DNA of 64,000 bases from Piliocolobus tephrosceles (lineage: Eukaryota > Chordata > Mammalia > Primates > Cercopithecidae), in NCBI RefSeq assembly GCF_002776525.5, contig NW_022312115.1, positions 450,873 to 514,872 on the forward strand, read 5' to 3'. The translations under genes were made by a program, and so were the position numbers. The notes under the pieces are model-generated. The model was not told the DNA's origin. It did not search any database and saw only the letters and a program-made list of their open reading frames with translations. Positions 1 through 10,503 of this stretch are shown here, in pieces; position 1 is the first letter of the stretch, and the number at the start of each line of letters is the position of its first letter.

Positions 1-1884
1 TGTGTATTCATCTCATAGAGTTAAACCATTTTTTGGATTGAGCACCTTGAAATCACTGTTTTTGTTGCATCTGAGGAAGGACATTTGGGAACAATCCCTA
101 GAATATAGAGCAAGAAATATCCTCAGGTAAAATCCAGAAGGAAGCTTTCTGTGAAACTGCTCTGTGTCTTCTTAAATCATCTGGCTCAGTTAAGCCTCTT
201 TTTTCATTGAACAGGTTTCTAACCCTGTGTATGTTTAGTGTGTGCTGGGACTTTTGGGAACACTTTGAGGCTAACGGTGAAAAAGGAAATATTTTCAGAC
301 TGAAACTGGAGAGAAGCTTTCTGAGGAACTGCTTTGTGACGTGTGCATTCCACTCACACTGTTATACCTCTCTTCACATACAGCTTTGAGGAAACCCTTT
401 TGGAGAAACAGGTACAAAGTGATATTGGCGAGCATGTTGATGCCGATGGTGAAAAGGGAAATAGCCTCAGACAAAAACTGTAAAGAAGCTTTATAGGAAA
501 CTACTCTATCATTTGTGTAATCATCTCACATAGATAAATCTTTCTTTACAGTAGGCAGCTTTGAAACTGTCATGGACGGATCCAGGAAGGGACCTTCAGG
601 AGCACATTCAGGGCTATGGTGAAATAGGAAATATCTTCAGATACAAACTGGAAAGAAGCTTTCTGTGAATCTGCTTTTCGCTATGTTTATTCACCTCACA
701 TAGATGAAGCTTTCTTTACATTACGCATCTTGGAAACTCCCTCGTGGATGGATCCATGAAGAGATATTTGGGATCACATTCGTTCCTATGGTGATATAGG
801 AAATCTAGTCAGATAAAAACTGGAGAGAAGCTTTCTGAGAAACTGCTTGGTGATGTGTGGGTTCCACCCAGGGAGTTATAACTTTCTTCTCATAAGGCAC
901 AGTTTGGAAACTGTTGCTGTAAAACGAAAAGACTGATATTTGAAGCACATTGAAGACTATGGCAAAAAGTGAAATGTCGTCCAAAAAAAAAAAAAAACAG
1001 AAAGAAGCACTCGAAGAAACTGCTCTCTGACATGTCCATTGTTTTCATATGGATGAAGCTTACTCTACATTTCCCAGTTTGAAATTCGGTGTTTGAGGGT
1101 TATGCAATGGGATAGTAAGTGGCAACCAGAGGCCTGTGTCGAGCAAGGAAACGTCTTCCATCCAAAAATGGAGGGAAACTTTCTGCGCAACTGGTTTGTG
1201 ATGTTTGCATTCATTTCATAGAGTTAAACCATTCTTTGGATTGAGCAGTTTGAAATCACTGTTTCTGTGGAATCTGAGAAAGGACATTTAGAAATGCTCT
1301 TTAGAATATCCTGAAAAAGAAATAACCTCAGAGAGAAACCAGAAGGAAGCTTTCTGTGAAACTGCTCTGTGTCACTTAAATTCCACTCACACAGTTATGC
1401 TTCTCTTTTCATTGAGCAGTATCATAACACTGTTTTTGTTTAGACTGCGAGGGGATATTCAGGAGCACTTTGAGGCTGACGACGACAAACGAAACGTCTT
1501 CAGATAGAAACTGAAGAGAAGCTTTCTGGGGAGCTGCTTTGTGACACGTGCATTCCACTCACAGAAATATACCTTTCTTGTCTTAGAGGATTACGGAATC
1601 CCTTTTGGAGAAGGAGCTACCAAGAGACATTCGGGAGTGTAAGTAGGGCTTTGGTGAAAAAGGAAATAACCTCAGAAAAAAACTGGAAAGAAGATTTTTG
1701 TGAAATTTCTTGGTGTTAGATATATTTAATCATCTCGTATAGTTAAAACTTTTCTGATATTACGCAGTTTGGAAACTCCGTCATGCTCAGATCCACAAAG
1801 AGACATTCGGGAGAACATTCACGCCTATGGTTAAAGAGGAGATATCTTCAGATAAAATCTGGATAGAAACTTTCGAAGAAACTA
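1..1884 (+). repeat. F1 HOR unit 1, left part (m1 to start of m12)
   Basis: The window opens about 33 bases into monomer m1. Monomers m2 to m11 follow in order, and m12 is cut after about 25 bases by the L1 poly(T) at 1885. The m6/m7 boundary carries a run of 15 A (983-997) where most units have 'ccaataaaaaacag'. The m10 motif near 1550 is single copy, and m6 ends in the alpha-1 form. The rest of m12 resumes at 3771, so the L1 complex interrupts one monomer. Confidence 0.9.
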
Positions 1885-1897
1885 TTTTTTTTTTTTT

Positions 1898-1912
1898 GAG
1901 AAGTAAAATTGC
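1898..1912 (-). other. Possible short 3' transduction between two poly(A) tracts
   Basis: Read on the minus strand, the L1 3' end is followed by an A-rich tract (1913-1934), then 15 non-A bases (1898-1912), then a second pure A tract (1885-1897, 13 bases). Two A tracts separated by unique sequence is the usual signature of L1 3' transduction. It could instead be a degenerate tail or a microsatellite change. Confidence 0.45.
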
Positions 1913-2017
1913 TTTTCTTTTTTTTCTTTTTTTTATTATACTTTAAGTTCTAGGGTACATGTGCATTACGTGCAGGTTTGTTACATATGTATATATGTGC
2001 CATGTTGGTGTGCTGCA

Positions 2018-2417
2018 NNNNNNNNNNNNNNNNNNNNNNNNNNNNNNNNNNNNNNNNNNNNNNNNNNNNNNNNNNNNNNNNNNNNNNNNNNNNNNNNNNN
2101 NNNNNNNNNNNNNNNNNNNNNNNNNNNNNNNNNNNNNNNNNNNNNNNNNNNNNNNNNNNNNNNNNNNNNNNNNNNNNNNNNNNNNNNNNNNNNNNNNNNN
2201 NNNNNNNNNNNNNNNNNNNNNNNNNNNNNNNNNNNNNNNNNNNNNNNNNNNNNNNNNNNNNNNNNNNNNNNNNNNNNNNNNNNNNNNNNNNNNNNNNNNN
2301 NNNNNNNNNNNNNNNNNNNNNNNNNNNNNNNNNNNNNNNNNNNNNNNNNNNNNNNNNNNNNNNNNNNNNNNNNNNNNNNNNNNNNNNNNNNNNNNNNNNN
2401 NNNNNNNNNNNNNNNNN
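2018..2417. other. Assembly gap (400 N)
   Basis: Exactly 400 undetermined bases within the L1 3' portion. The L1 sequence on the two sides should be separated by clearly more than 400 bases in an undeleted element, roughly 0.7 kb from memory. The gap length is therefore either nominal or the element carries a deletion. Translations through this run have no meaning. Confidence 0.99.
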
Positions 2418-2463
2418 TAAAAGTGTTCCTATTTCTCCACATCCCCTCCAACACCTGTTGTTT

Positions 2464-3042
2464 TTTGGTGCTGGGAAAATTGGCTAGCCATAAGTAGAAA
2501 GCTGAAACTGGATCCTTTCCTTACTCCTTAGACGAAGATTAATTCAAGATGGATTAGAGACTTAAATGTTAGACCTAATACCATAAAAACCCTAGAAGAA
2601 AATCTAGGTAGTACCATTCAGGACATAGGCATGGGCAAGGACTTCATGTCTAAAACACCAAAAGCAATGGCAGCAAAAGCCAAAATTGACAAATGGGATC
2701 TAATTAACCTAAAGAGCTTCTGCACAGCAAAATAAACTACCATCAGAGTGAACAGGCCACCTACAGAATGGGAGAAAATTTTTGCAATCTACTCATCTGA
2801 CAAAGGGGTAATTTCCAGAATCTACAAAGAACTCAAACAAATATACAAGAAAAAAACAAACAACCCCATCCAAAAGTGGGCAAAGGATATGAGCAGACAT
2901 TTCTCAAAAGAAGACATTCATACAGCCAACAGACACATGAAAAAATGCTCATCATCACTCACCATCAGAGAAATGCAAATCAAAACCACAATGAGATACC
3001 ATCTCACACCAGTTAGAATGGCAATCATTAAAAAATCAGGAA
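2464..3042 (+). mobile_element. LINE-1, inverted 5' segment (twin priming)
   Basis: Plus-strand L1 ORF2 sequence from 'ggtgctgggaaaattggcta' to 'aatcattaaaaaatcaggaa'. In L1 coordinates its last base lies next to the first base of the antisense piece that ends at 2463 ('tcaggaa' then 'caacaggtg'). An inverted 5' segment whose inner breakpoint abuts the 3' segment is the signature of twin-primed reverse transcription. At its right end it joins alpha monomer m5 through the microhomology 'ggaag'. Bases 2475-2797 have an inverted copy at 3448-3770. Confidence 0.9.
2475..3042 (+). pseudogene. L1 ORF2 C-terminal fragment, broken
   Basis: The translation contains peptides typical of the L1 ORF2 C-terminal part, such as 'NPIQKWAKDMSRHFSKED' and 'IREMQIKTTMRYHLTPVR'. 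An in-frame TAA at 2733-2735 interrupts it. The corresponding codon in the inverted copy at 3448-3770 is GAA, so the stop arose in this copy. An ATG frame from 2748 continues past 3042 into satellite DNA and is not a gene. No reverse-transcriptase motif is included. It is a dead retrotransposon remnant. Confidence 0.88.
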
Positions 3043-3447
3043 GCTTTCTTTACAATACTCAACTTGGAAATTCCTTCGTGGATGGATCTGTGAAGGGATA
3101 TTTTGGATCACATTCAAGCCTATAGTGAAATAAGAAATTTAGTCAGATCAAAATGTGAGAGAAGCTTACTGAGAAACTGCTTTGTGACGTGTGCATTCCA
3201 CTCAGGGAGTTATAACTTTCTTCTCATAAGGCACAATTTGAACACTCTTCCTGTAAAACCAAAAGAGTGATATTCGGAGCACATTGAAGACTATGGCAAA
3301 ATTGAAATATCCAGTAAAAAAGAGAAAGAAGCACTCGAAAAAACTGCTCTCTGACATGTGGATTTTTACACAGGGAGAAAACTTACTCTACATTTCCCAG
3401 TTTGAAAGTCAGTCTTTGCGGGTTCTGCGAAGGGATAGTAAATGGCA
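3043..3447 (+). repeat. Alpha-satellite segment trapped inside the L1 complex
   Basis: About 405 bp of F1 sequence: the second half of m5, all of m6 and the first part of m7. It carries the alpha-2 markers 'gtcagatcaaaa' and 'gcaaaattgaaatatccag'. The neighbouring units on both sides (near 960 and 5080) carry the alpha-1 form 'gtgaaatgtcgtcc' or a close relative. The monomers are also out of phase, since m12 flanks both ends of the L1 complex. The segment therefore looks copied from a distant alpha-2 subarray and not left in place. Confidence 0.8.
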
Positions 3448-3770
3448 GATGAGTAGATTGCAAAAATTTTCTCCCATTCTGTAGGTTGCCTGTTCACTCT
3501 GATGGTAGTTTCTTTTGCTGTGCAGAAGCTCTTGAGTTTAATTAGATCCCGTTTGTCCATTTTGGCTTTTGCTGCCGTTGCTTTTGGTGTTTTAGACATG
3601 AAGTCCTTGCCCATGCCTATGTCCTGAATGGTACTACCTAGATTTTCTTCTAGGGTTTTTATGGTATTAGGTCTAACATTTAAGTCTCTAATCCATCTTG
3701 AATTAATCTTCGTATAAGGAGTTAGGAAAGGATCCAGTTTCAGCTTTCTACTTATGGCTAGCCAATTTTC
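3448..3770 (-). mobile_element. LINE-1 ORF2 fragment, inverted duplicate
   Basis: Antisense L1 ORF2 sequence of 323 bp, the reverse complement of 2475-2797 with about nine mismatches and no indel by eye. Both copies share a 'ggtagtaccattcagg' stretch, which differs from the L1 form I recall, so a shared origin is likelier than two insertions. There is no poly(A). At 3771 it joins m12 at the point where m12 was cut at 1884, so it forms the right edge of the whole L1 complex. The minus-strand frame is open and reads ORF2-like peptides such as 'DIGMGKDFMSKTPKA'. Confidence 0.9.
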
Positions 3771-4094
3771 TATTTTGTGATGTATGCATTCCACTCAGGG
3801 AGTTATACCTCTTTTCTCACAAGGTAGTGTTTGAGCACTGTTCCTGTGAAACCGAAAAAGTGATATTTTGGAGCGCATTGAGGACTATGGCGAATAGTGA
3901 AATATGCTGAAATACAATCGAGGAAGAAGCGTTCCCAGAAGCTACTCTCTGATATTTGCATTCACTTCACAGAGTTCATGCTTACTATATGTTGCCCAGT
4001 TTCAAAACGCTGTTGTTGAAGAATCTGTGAAGGGATATTTAGTGATGCCCGGAGGCTTGTGGTGAGTGAGGAAACGTCTTCTGATGAAACCTGC
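3771..4094 (+). repeat. F1 HOR unit 1, right part (rest of m12, m13)
   Basis: Begins 'tattttgtgatgtatgcatt', which continues monomer m12 from the point where it was cut at 1884. A 7-base 'ctatttt' could be a short target-site duplication at the two ends of the L1 complex. Monomer m13 ('gaagaagcgttcc') follows to 4094. Confidence 0.88.
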
Positions 4095-6311
4095 AGAGAA
4101 ACTTTCTGAGCAACTGCTTTGTGATGTGTGTATTCGTCTCATAGAGTTAAACTGTTCTTTGGATTGAGCAGCTTGAAATCACTGTTTTTGTGGAATCTGA
4201 GGAAGGACATTTGGGAACGATCCTTAGAATATGGAAAAAGAAATATCCTCAGGAAAAATCCAGTAGGAATCTTTCTGTGAAACTACTCTTTGTCATCTTA
4301 ATTCCTCTCACTGAGTTAAGCCCATCTTTTCATTGAGCAGCTTTCTAACCCTGTGTATGGTGCTTGTGATGGGATATTCGGTAGCAATTTGAGGCTTACG
4401 ATGAATAAGGAAATATTTTCAGACTGAATCTGGAGAGAAGCTTTCCGAGGAACTGCTTTGTGACGTTTGCATTCCACTCACAGTGTTATACCTCTCTTCT
4501 CATACACCTTCAGGAAACCCTTCTGGAGAAACAGGTACCAAGTGATATACGGGAGAATGCTGATGCTGATGGTGAAAGGGGAAATATCTCCAGACAAAAA
4601 CTGGAAAGAAGCTTTCAAAGAAACTACTCTGTGATATATGTAATCATCTGACATAGATAAAGCTTTCTTTACATTACGCAGCTTGGAAACTGTCATGGAC
4701 GGATGCAGGAAGGGTCCTCAGGGAGCACATTCAGGACTATGGTGAAAAAGGAAATATCTTCAGATGAAAACTGAAAAGAAGCTTTCTGTGAATCTGCTTG
4801 TTGCTATGTTTATTCATGTCACATAGATGAAGCTTTCTTTACATTAGGCAGTTTGGAAAATCCCACGTGGATGGATCCGCAAAGGGATATTTGGGATCAC
4901 ATTTAGGCCTATGATGAAATAGGAATACAGTCAGATAAAAATTGGAGAGAAGCTTTTTGAGAAACTGCTTGGTGATGTGTGCATTCCACTCAGGGAGGTA
5001 TAACTTTTTTCTCATAAGGCACAATTTGAACACTGTTCCTGTAAAACAAGAAGAGTTATATTCGGAGCACTTTGAAGACTATGGCAAAGAGTAAAATGTC
5101 GTCCAATAAAAAGAGAAAGAAGCACTCGGAGAAACTGGTCTCTGACATGTCCATTCTTTTCACATGGTTAAAGCTTACTCTACATTTCCCAGCTTGAACG
5201 TCGGTCTTTGAGGGTTCTGCAAAGGGATAGTAAGTAGCAACCGTAGGCCTGTGTAAGGCAAGGAAATGTCTTCCATGGAATATTGGAGAAATTTTCTGTG
5301 CAACTCTTTTGTGATGTTTGTTTTCATTTCATAGAGTTAAATCATTCTTTGGATTGAACAGTTTGAAATGACTGTTTCTGTGGAGTCTGAGAAGGGACAC
5401 TTGGAAACGCTCTTTAGAATATCCTTTAAAAGAAATAACCTCAGAGAAAAAAGAGAAGGAAGCTTTCTGTGAAACTGCTCTGTTTGACATAAATTTCCCT
5501 CACACAGTTAAACTTTTCTTTTCTTTGAGCAGTATCATACCACTGTTTTTGTTTATTCTGTGAAGGGATATTCAGGAGCGCTTTTAGACTCATGGTGAGA
5601 AAGGAAACGTCTTCAGATAGAAACTGGAGAGAAGCTTTCTGAGGAGCTGCTTTGTGACGTGTGCATTCCACTCACAGAAATAAACCTTTCTTCTCCTAGA
5701 GGATTCTGGAATCCCTTCTGGAGAAAAAGCTACCAAGAGACATTCGGGTGTATAGCGACAGCTCTGGTGAAAAAGGAAACATCCTCAGACAATAACTGGA
5801 AAGAAGATTTCTGTGAAACTGCTTTGTGTTAGATATATTTGTTCACCTCGCATAGTTAAAACTTTTCTTATATTACGCAGTTTGGCGACTCCGTCGTGCA
5901 CGGATCCGTGAAGGGACATTCGGGAGCACTTTCAGGCCTACGGTGAAAGAGGAGATATCTTCAGATAAAAACTGGATAGAAGCATTCTGAGAAACTACTT
6001 TGTGATGTATGCCTTCCACTCAGTGAGTTATACCTCTTTTCTCACAAGGCTGAATACTGTTCCTGTGAAACCAAAAAAGTGATATTTCGGAGTGCTTTGG
6101 GGACTATGGCGCATAGTGAAATGTCCTGAAGTAAAACAGAGGAAGAAGCATTCTAAGAATCTGCTCTCTGGTATGTGCATTCACTTCACAGACTTAATGC
6201 TGACTCTTTGTTGCCCAGTTTCGAAACTCTCTTTGAAGATTCTGTGAGGTGATATTTAGTGATGTCCAGACGCTTGTACTGAGCAAGGAAACGTCTTCTT
6301 ATGAAACCTGC
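4095..6311 (+). repeat. F1 HOR unit 2 (13 monomers)
   Basis: A complete m1-m13 unit of 2217 bp from one 'agagaaactttctgagcaac' to the next. Alpha-1 type: m6 ends 'gtaaaatgtcgtcc' and the m10 motif near 5655 is single copy. Confidence 0.9.
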
Positions 6312-8261
6312 AGAGGAACTTTCTGAGCAACTGCTTGAGGCTTCAGGTGAAAAAGGAAATATGTTCGGACCGAAACTGGGGAGAGCTTTCCGAGGAACTG
6401 CCTTGTGACGTGTGCATTCCACTCACAGTGTTATACCTCCCTTTTCATACAGCATAGTGAAACCCTTTTGGAGAAACAGGTACCAAGTGATATTCGGGAG
6501 GATGTTGATGCTGGTGTTGAAAAGGGAAATAGCCTCAGACAGAAACTGGAAAGAAGTTTTCTAGAAAATTACTCTGTGATATGTGTAATCATCTCACATA
6601 GAAAAAGCTTTCTTACTTTATGCAGATTGGAATTTGGAATCTGTCATGGACGGATACACAAAAGGACCTTCGATAGCACATTCAGAACTATGGAGAACAA
6701 GGAAATATCTTCAGATGAAAACTGGATAGAAGCTTTCTGTGAATCTGCTTTTTGCTATATTTATTCATCTCACATAGTTGAAGCTTTCTTTACATTACGC
6801 GACTTGGAAACTCCTGTGTGGATGAATAAGCGAATCAATATTTCAGATCACATTCGGGCCTATGGTGAAATAGGAAATATAGTCAGATAAAAACTGGAGA
6901 GAAGCTTTCTGAGACGCTGCTTGGCGGTGTGTGCATTCCACTCAGGGAGTTATAAATTTCTTCTCATAAGGCACAGTTTGGATACTGTGCCTGGAAAACC
7001 AAAAGAGTGATATTCGGAGCACATTGAAGACTATGGCAAAAAGTGACATGTCATCCAATAAAAAACAGAAAGAAGCATTGGAAGAAACTGCTCTCTGACA
7101 TTTCCATTCTTTTCACAGTTTTAAAGCTTTCTCTGCATTTCCCCGTTTGAAAGTCTGTTTTTGTGGATTCTGCAAAGGGATAGTAAGTGGCAACAGGGGG
7201 CCTGCGTCGAGCAAGAAAATGTCTTCCATTGAAAATCGGAGAGAATCTTTCTGTGCAACTGTTTTGTGATGTTTGTATTCATCTCATAGAGTTAAATCAA
7301 TCTTTGAATAAAGCACTGTGAAATCACTGTTTCTGTGGAATCTGAGAAAGGACATTTGAAAACGCTCTTTAGAATACCCTGAAAAGGAAATAACCTCAGA
7401 GAGAAACCAGAAGGAAGCTTTCTGTGAAACTGCCTTGTGTCACGTGAATTCTGCTCACACAGTTAAGGTTCTCTTTTCATAGAGCAGTATCATAACACTG
7501 TTTCTGTTTTGTCTGCGAAGGGATATTCAGGAGCGCTTTGAGGATTACGGTGAGAAAGGAAATGTCTTTAGATAGAAACTAGAGAGAAGTGTTCTGAGGA
7601 GCTGCTTTTTGACCTATGCATTCCCCTCACAGAAATGTACCTTTCTTCTCATAGAGGATTCCGGAATCACTTTTGGAGAAAAAGCTACCAAGAGACATTT
7701 GAGAGTATAAGGATGGCTATGGTGTCTAAGGAAGTATCCTTAGACAAAAAGTGGAAAGAATATTTCTGTGAAACTGCATTGTGTTAGATATATTTATTCA
7801 ACTCGCATAGTTAAAAATTTTCTTATACTACACAATTTGAAAACTCCGTCATGCAGGGATCCACGAAGGGACATTCGGGAGCACATTCAGGCCTACAGTG
7901 AAAAAGGAGATATCTGGATAGAAGCTTTCTGAGAAATTACTTTGTGATGTTTGCATGCCACTCGGGGAGTTATACCTCTTTTGTCACAATGCAGTGTTGA
8001 AACACTGTTCATGTGAAACCGAAAATGTCATATTTCGGTGCGCATTGAGCACTATGGCAAATAGTAAAATATACGGAAATAAAATAGAAGAAGAAGCCTT
8101 CCAAGAATCTGATCTCTGGTATGTGCATTCAATTCACAGAGTTAATACTTACTCTATGTTACCCAGTTTCGAAACTCTGTCTTTAAAGAATCTGTGAAGG
8201 GATACTTATTGACGCCTAGAGGCTTGTGGTGAGCAAGGAAACGTCTTTCAATGAAACCTGA
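6312..8261 (+). repeat. F1 HOR unit 3, with an m1/m2 deletion
   Basis: This unit is 1950 bp long. The head of m1 is fused to the tail of m2 near 6331-6338 ('caactgcttgaggcttcagg'), removing roughly 270 bp. Monomer m12 near 7905-7925 also lacks the usual 'ttcagataaaaac' stretch. The other monomers are in order. The 161-codon frame at 6405-6890 crosses m3-m6 and is a by-product of the 57-codon monomer length. Confidence 0.88.
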
Positions 8262-10503
8262 AGGGAAACTTTCTGAGCAACTGTTTTGTGATGTGTGTAT
8301 TCCTTTCATAGAGTTAAACGATTCTTTGTATTAAACAGCTTGAAATCACTGTTTTTGTGGCATCTGAGGAAATACAGTTGGGAATGATTCTTAGAATATG
8401 GAGAAAGAAATATCCTCATGTAAAATCAGGAGCAAGCTTTCTGTGAAACTACTCTGTGTCATCTTAATTCTTCTCAGTCAGTTAAGGCTCTCTTTTCATT
8501 GAGCAGTTTTCTAACCCTGTATATGTTTAAAGTGTGATGGGATATTCGGGAGCACTTTGAGGCTTACAGTGAAAAAGGAAATATATTCAGACCGAAACTG
8601 GAGAGAACCTTTCCGAGGAACTGCTTTGTGATGTGTGCATTCCACTCACAGTGTTATACCTCTCTTCTTACACAGAATCAGGGAAACCCTTTTGGAGAAA
8701 CAGGTACCAAGTGACATTCAGGAACATGTTGATTCCAATGTGAAAAGGGAAATAGCCTCAGATAAAAACTGGAATCAAGCTTTCTAGGCAACTACTCCAA
8801 GATATGTGTAATAATCTCACATAGATAAAGCTTTCTTTACATTACGCAGCTTGGAAACTGTCACGGACAGTCCACGAAGGGACCTTCGGGAGCACATTCA
8901 GGACTGTGGAGAAAAAGAAAATATCTTCAGATTAAAAACTGGAGGGAAGCTTTCTGTGAATCTTTTTTTTTTTTTTTTTTTTTGCTATATTTGTTCATCT
9001 CACATAGTTGAAGCTTTCTTAACATTACGCAGCTTGGAAACTCACTCGTGGATGGATCTGCAAAGGGATATTTGGGATCACATTTGGGCCTATGGTGACA
9101 TAGGAAATATAGTCAGATAAAAACTGGAGAGTAGCTTTCAGAGGAACTGCCTGGTGATGTGTGCATTCCAGACAGGAAAGTATAAATTTCTTCTCCTAAG
9201 CCACAGTTTGGACACAGTTCCTGTAAAACAAAAAGAGTTATATTCAGAGAACATTGAAGACTATGGCAAAAAGTGAAATGTCGTCCAATAAAAAACAGAA
9301 AGAAGCACTCGAAGAAACTGCTCTCGGACATGTCCATGCTTTTCACAGGGTTAAAGCATGCTCTACATTTCCAAGTATGAAAATCGGTCTTTGAGGGTTC
9401 TGTGAAGGGATAGTAAGCGGCAACCGGAGGCCTGTGTTGAGCAAGGAAAGGACTTCCATCGAAAATTTGAGAGAAGCTTTCTACGCAACTCTTTTTGATG
9501 TTTGTATTCAGCTAATGGGGGTAAATCTTTCTTGGGATTGAGCAGTTTGAAATCACTGTTTCTGTGGAATCTGAGAAAGGACATTTGAAAACGCTTTTTA
9601 GAATATCCTGAAAAGGAAATAACCTCAGAGAGAAACCAGAAGGAAGCTTTCTGTGAAACTGCCTTGTGTCACGTAAATTCCACTCACACAGTTAAGCTTC
9701 TCTTTTCATAGAGCAGTATCATAACACTGTTTTTGTTTATTCTGAGAAGGGATATTCAGTAGCACTTTGAGGCTTATGGTGAGAAAGGAAACGTCTTCAG
9801 ATAGAAACTGGAGAGAAGCTTTCTGAGGAGCTGCTTTGTGACGTGTACATTTCACTCACAGAAATATACCTTTCTTCTCCTAGAGGATTCCAGAATCTCT
9901 TTTGGACAAAAAAACTACCAGGAGATATTTGGAATTATACAGACAGCTATGGAGAAAAAGTGAATATCCTCAGACAAAAACTGGAAAGATGTTTTCTGTG
10001 AAACTGCTTTGTGCTAGATATATTGATTCATCTTGCATAGTTAAAACTTTTCTTATATTACGCAGTTTGGAGACTCCGTCATGCACAGATCCGCAAAGGG
10101 ACATTCGGGAGCACATTCAGGCCTAAGGTGAAAGACGAGATGTCTTCAGATAAAAATTGCATAGAAGATTTCTGAGAAACACTTTTGTGATGTATGCATT
10201 CCTCTCAGGGAATTATACCTCTTTTCATACTAGGCAGTGTTTGAACGCTGTTCCTTGATACCAAAAAAAATGATATTTCGGAGCGCATTGAGGACTACGG
10301 CGAATAGTGAAATATACTGAAATAAAATTGAGGAAGAAGCATTCCAAGAATCTGCTCTCTGATATGTGCTTTCACTTCTCAGAGCTAATGCTTACTCTCT
10401 GTTACCCAGCTTTGAAACTCTGCCTTTGAAGAATCTGTGAACGGATATTCAGTGACGCGTGGAAGCTTGTGGTGAGCAACAAACGTCTTCAGATAAAAGT
10501 TGC
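8262..10503 (+). repeat. F1 HOR unit 4 (13 monomers)
   Basis: A complete unit of 2242 bp. Monomer m5 contains a run of 21 T (8963-8983) where other units read 'ctgctttttgctatg', which accounts for the extra length. The m10 motif near 9838 is single copy. Confidence 0.9.
8963..8983. repeat. Poly(T) tract inside monomer m5
   Basis: A run of 21 T replaces the short T run of m5. There is no Alu or L1 body next to it, so it looks like expansion of the existing T5 and not a retroelement tail. Confidence 0.8.

Larger units (their letters stand above)
1885..2463 (-). mobile_element. LINE-1, 3' portion (antisense), with gap
   Basis: Poly(T) followed by 'attatactttaagttctagg' and 'acatatgtatatatgtgcca' is the reverse complement of a primate L1PA 3' end, so the element lies on the minus strand. 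After the N gap, 2418-2463 reads as the reverse complement of the L1 ORF2 3' region ('cctatttctccacatcccct'). The N run replaces what should be several hundred bases of ORF2 end and 3' UTR. The element is inserted in monomer m12. The plus-strand L1 piece that follows is its inverted 5' segment. Confidence 0.93.

Noticed and set aside
1959..2497. Open frames of 153-178 codons spanning the N gap, on both strands
   Set aside because: Most of each frame is undetermined bases. The defined ends are L1 sequence. There is no evidence for a gene.
3366..3794. A 142-codon minus-strand frame as a possible gene
   Set aside because: Its core is an L1 ORF2 C-terminal fragment (3448-3770), and both ends run into alpha satellite. 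It is a retrotransposon remnant.
6405..6890. A 161-codon open frame, and many similar frames of 60-150 codons with related peptides such as 'RSFLRNCFVTCAFHS'
   Set aside because: The peptides repeat about every 57 residues because the monomer is 171 bp, a multiple of three. They occur on both strands and in shifting frames, and contain no domain. They are satellite translations and not genes.
8963..8983. Poly(T) as the tail of another Alu or L1 insertion
   Set aside because: Monomer m5 continues normally on both sides, with no element body and no target-site duplication.
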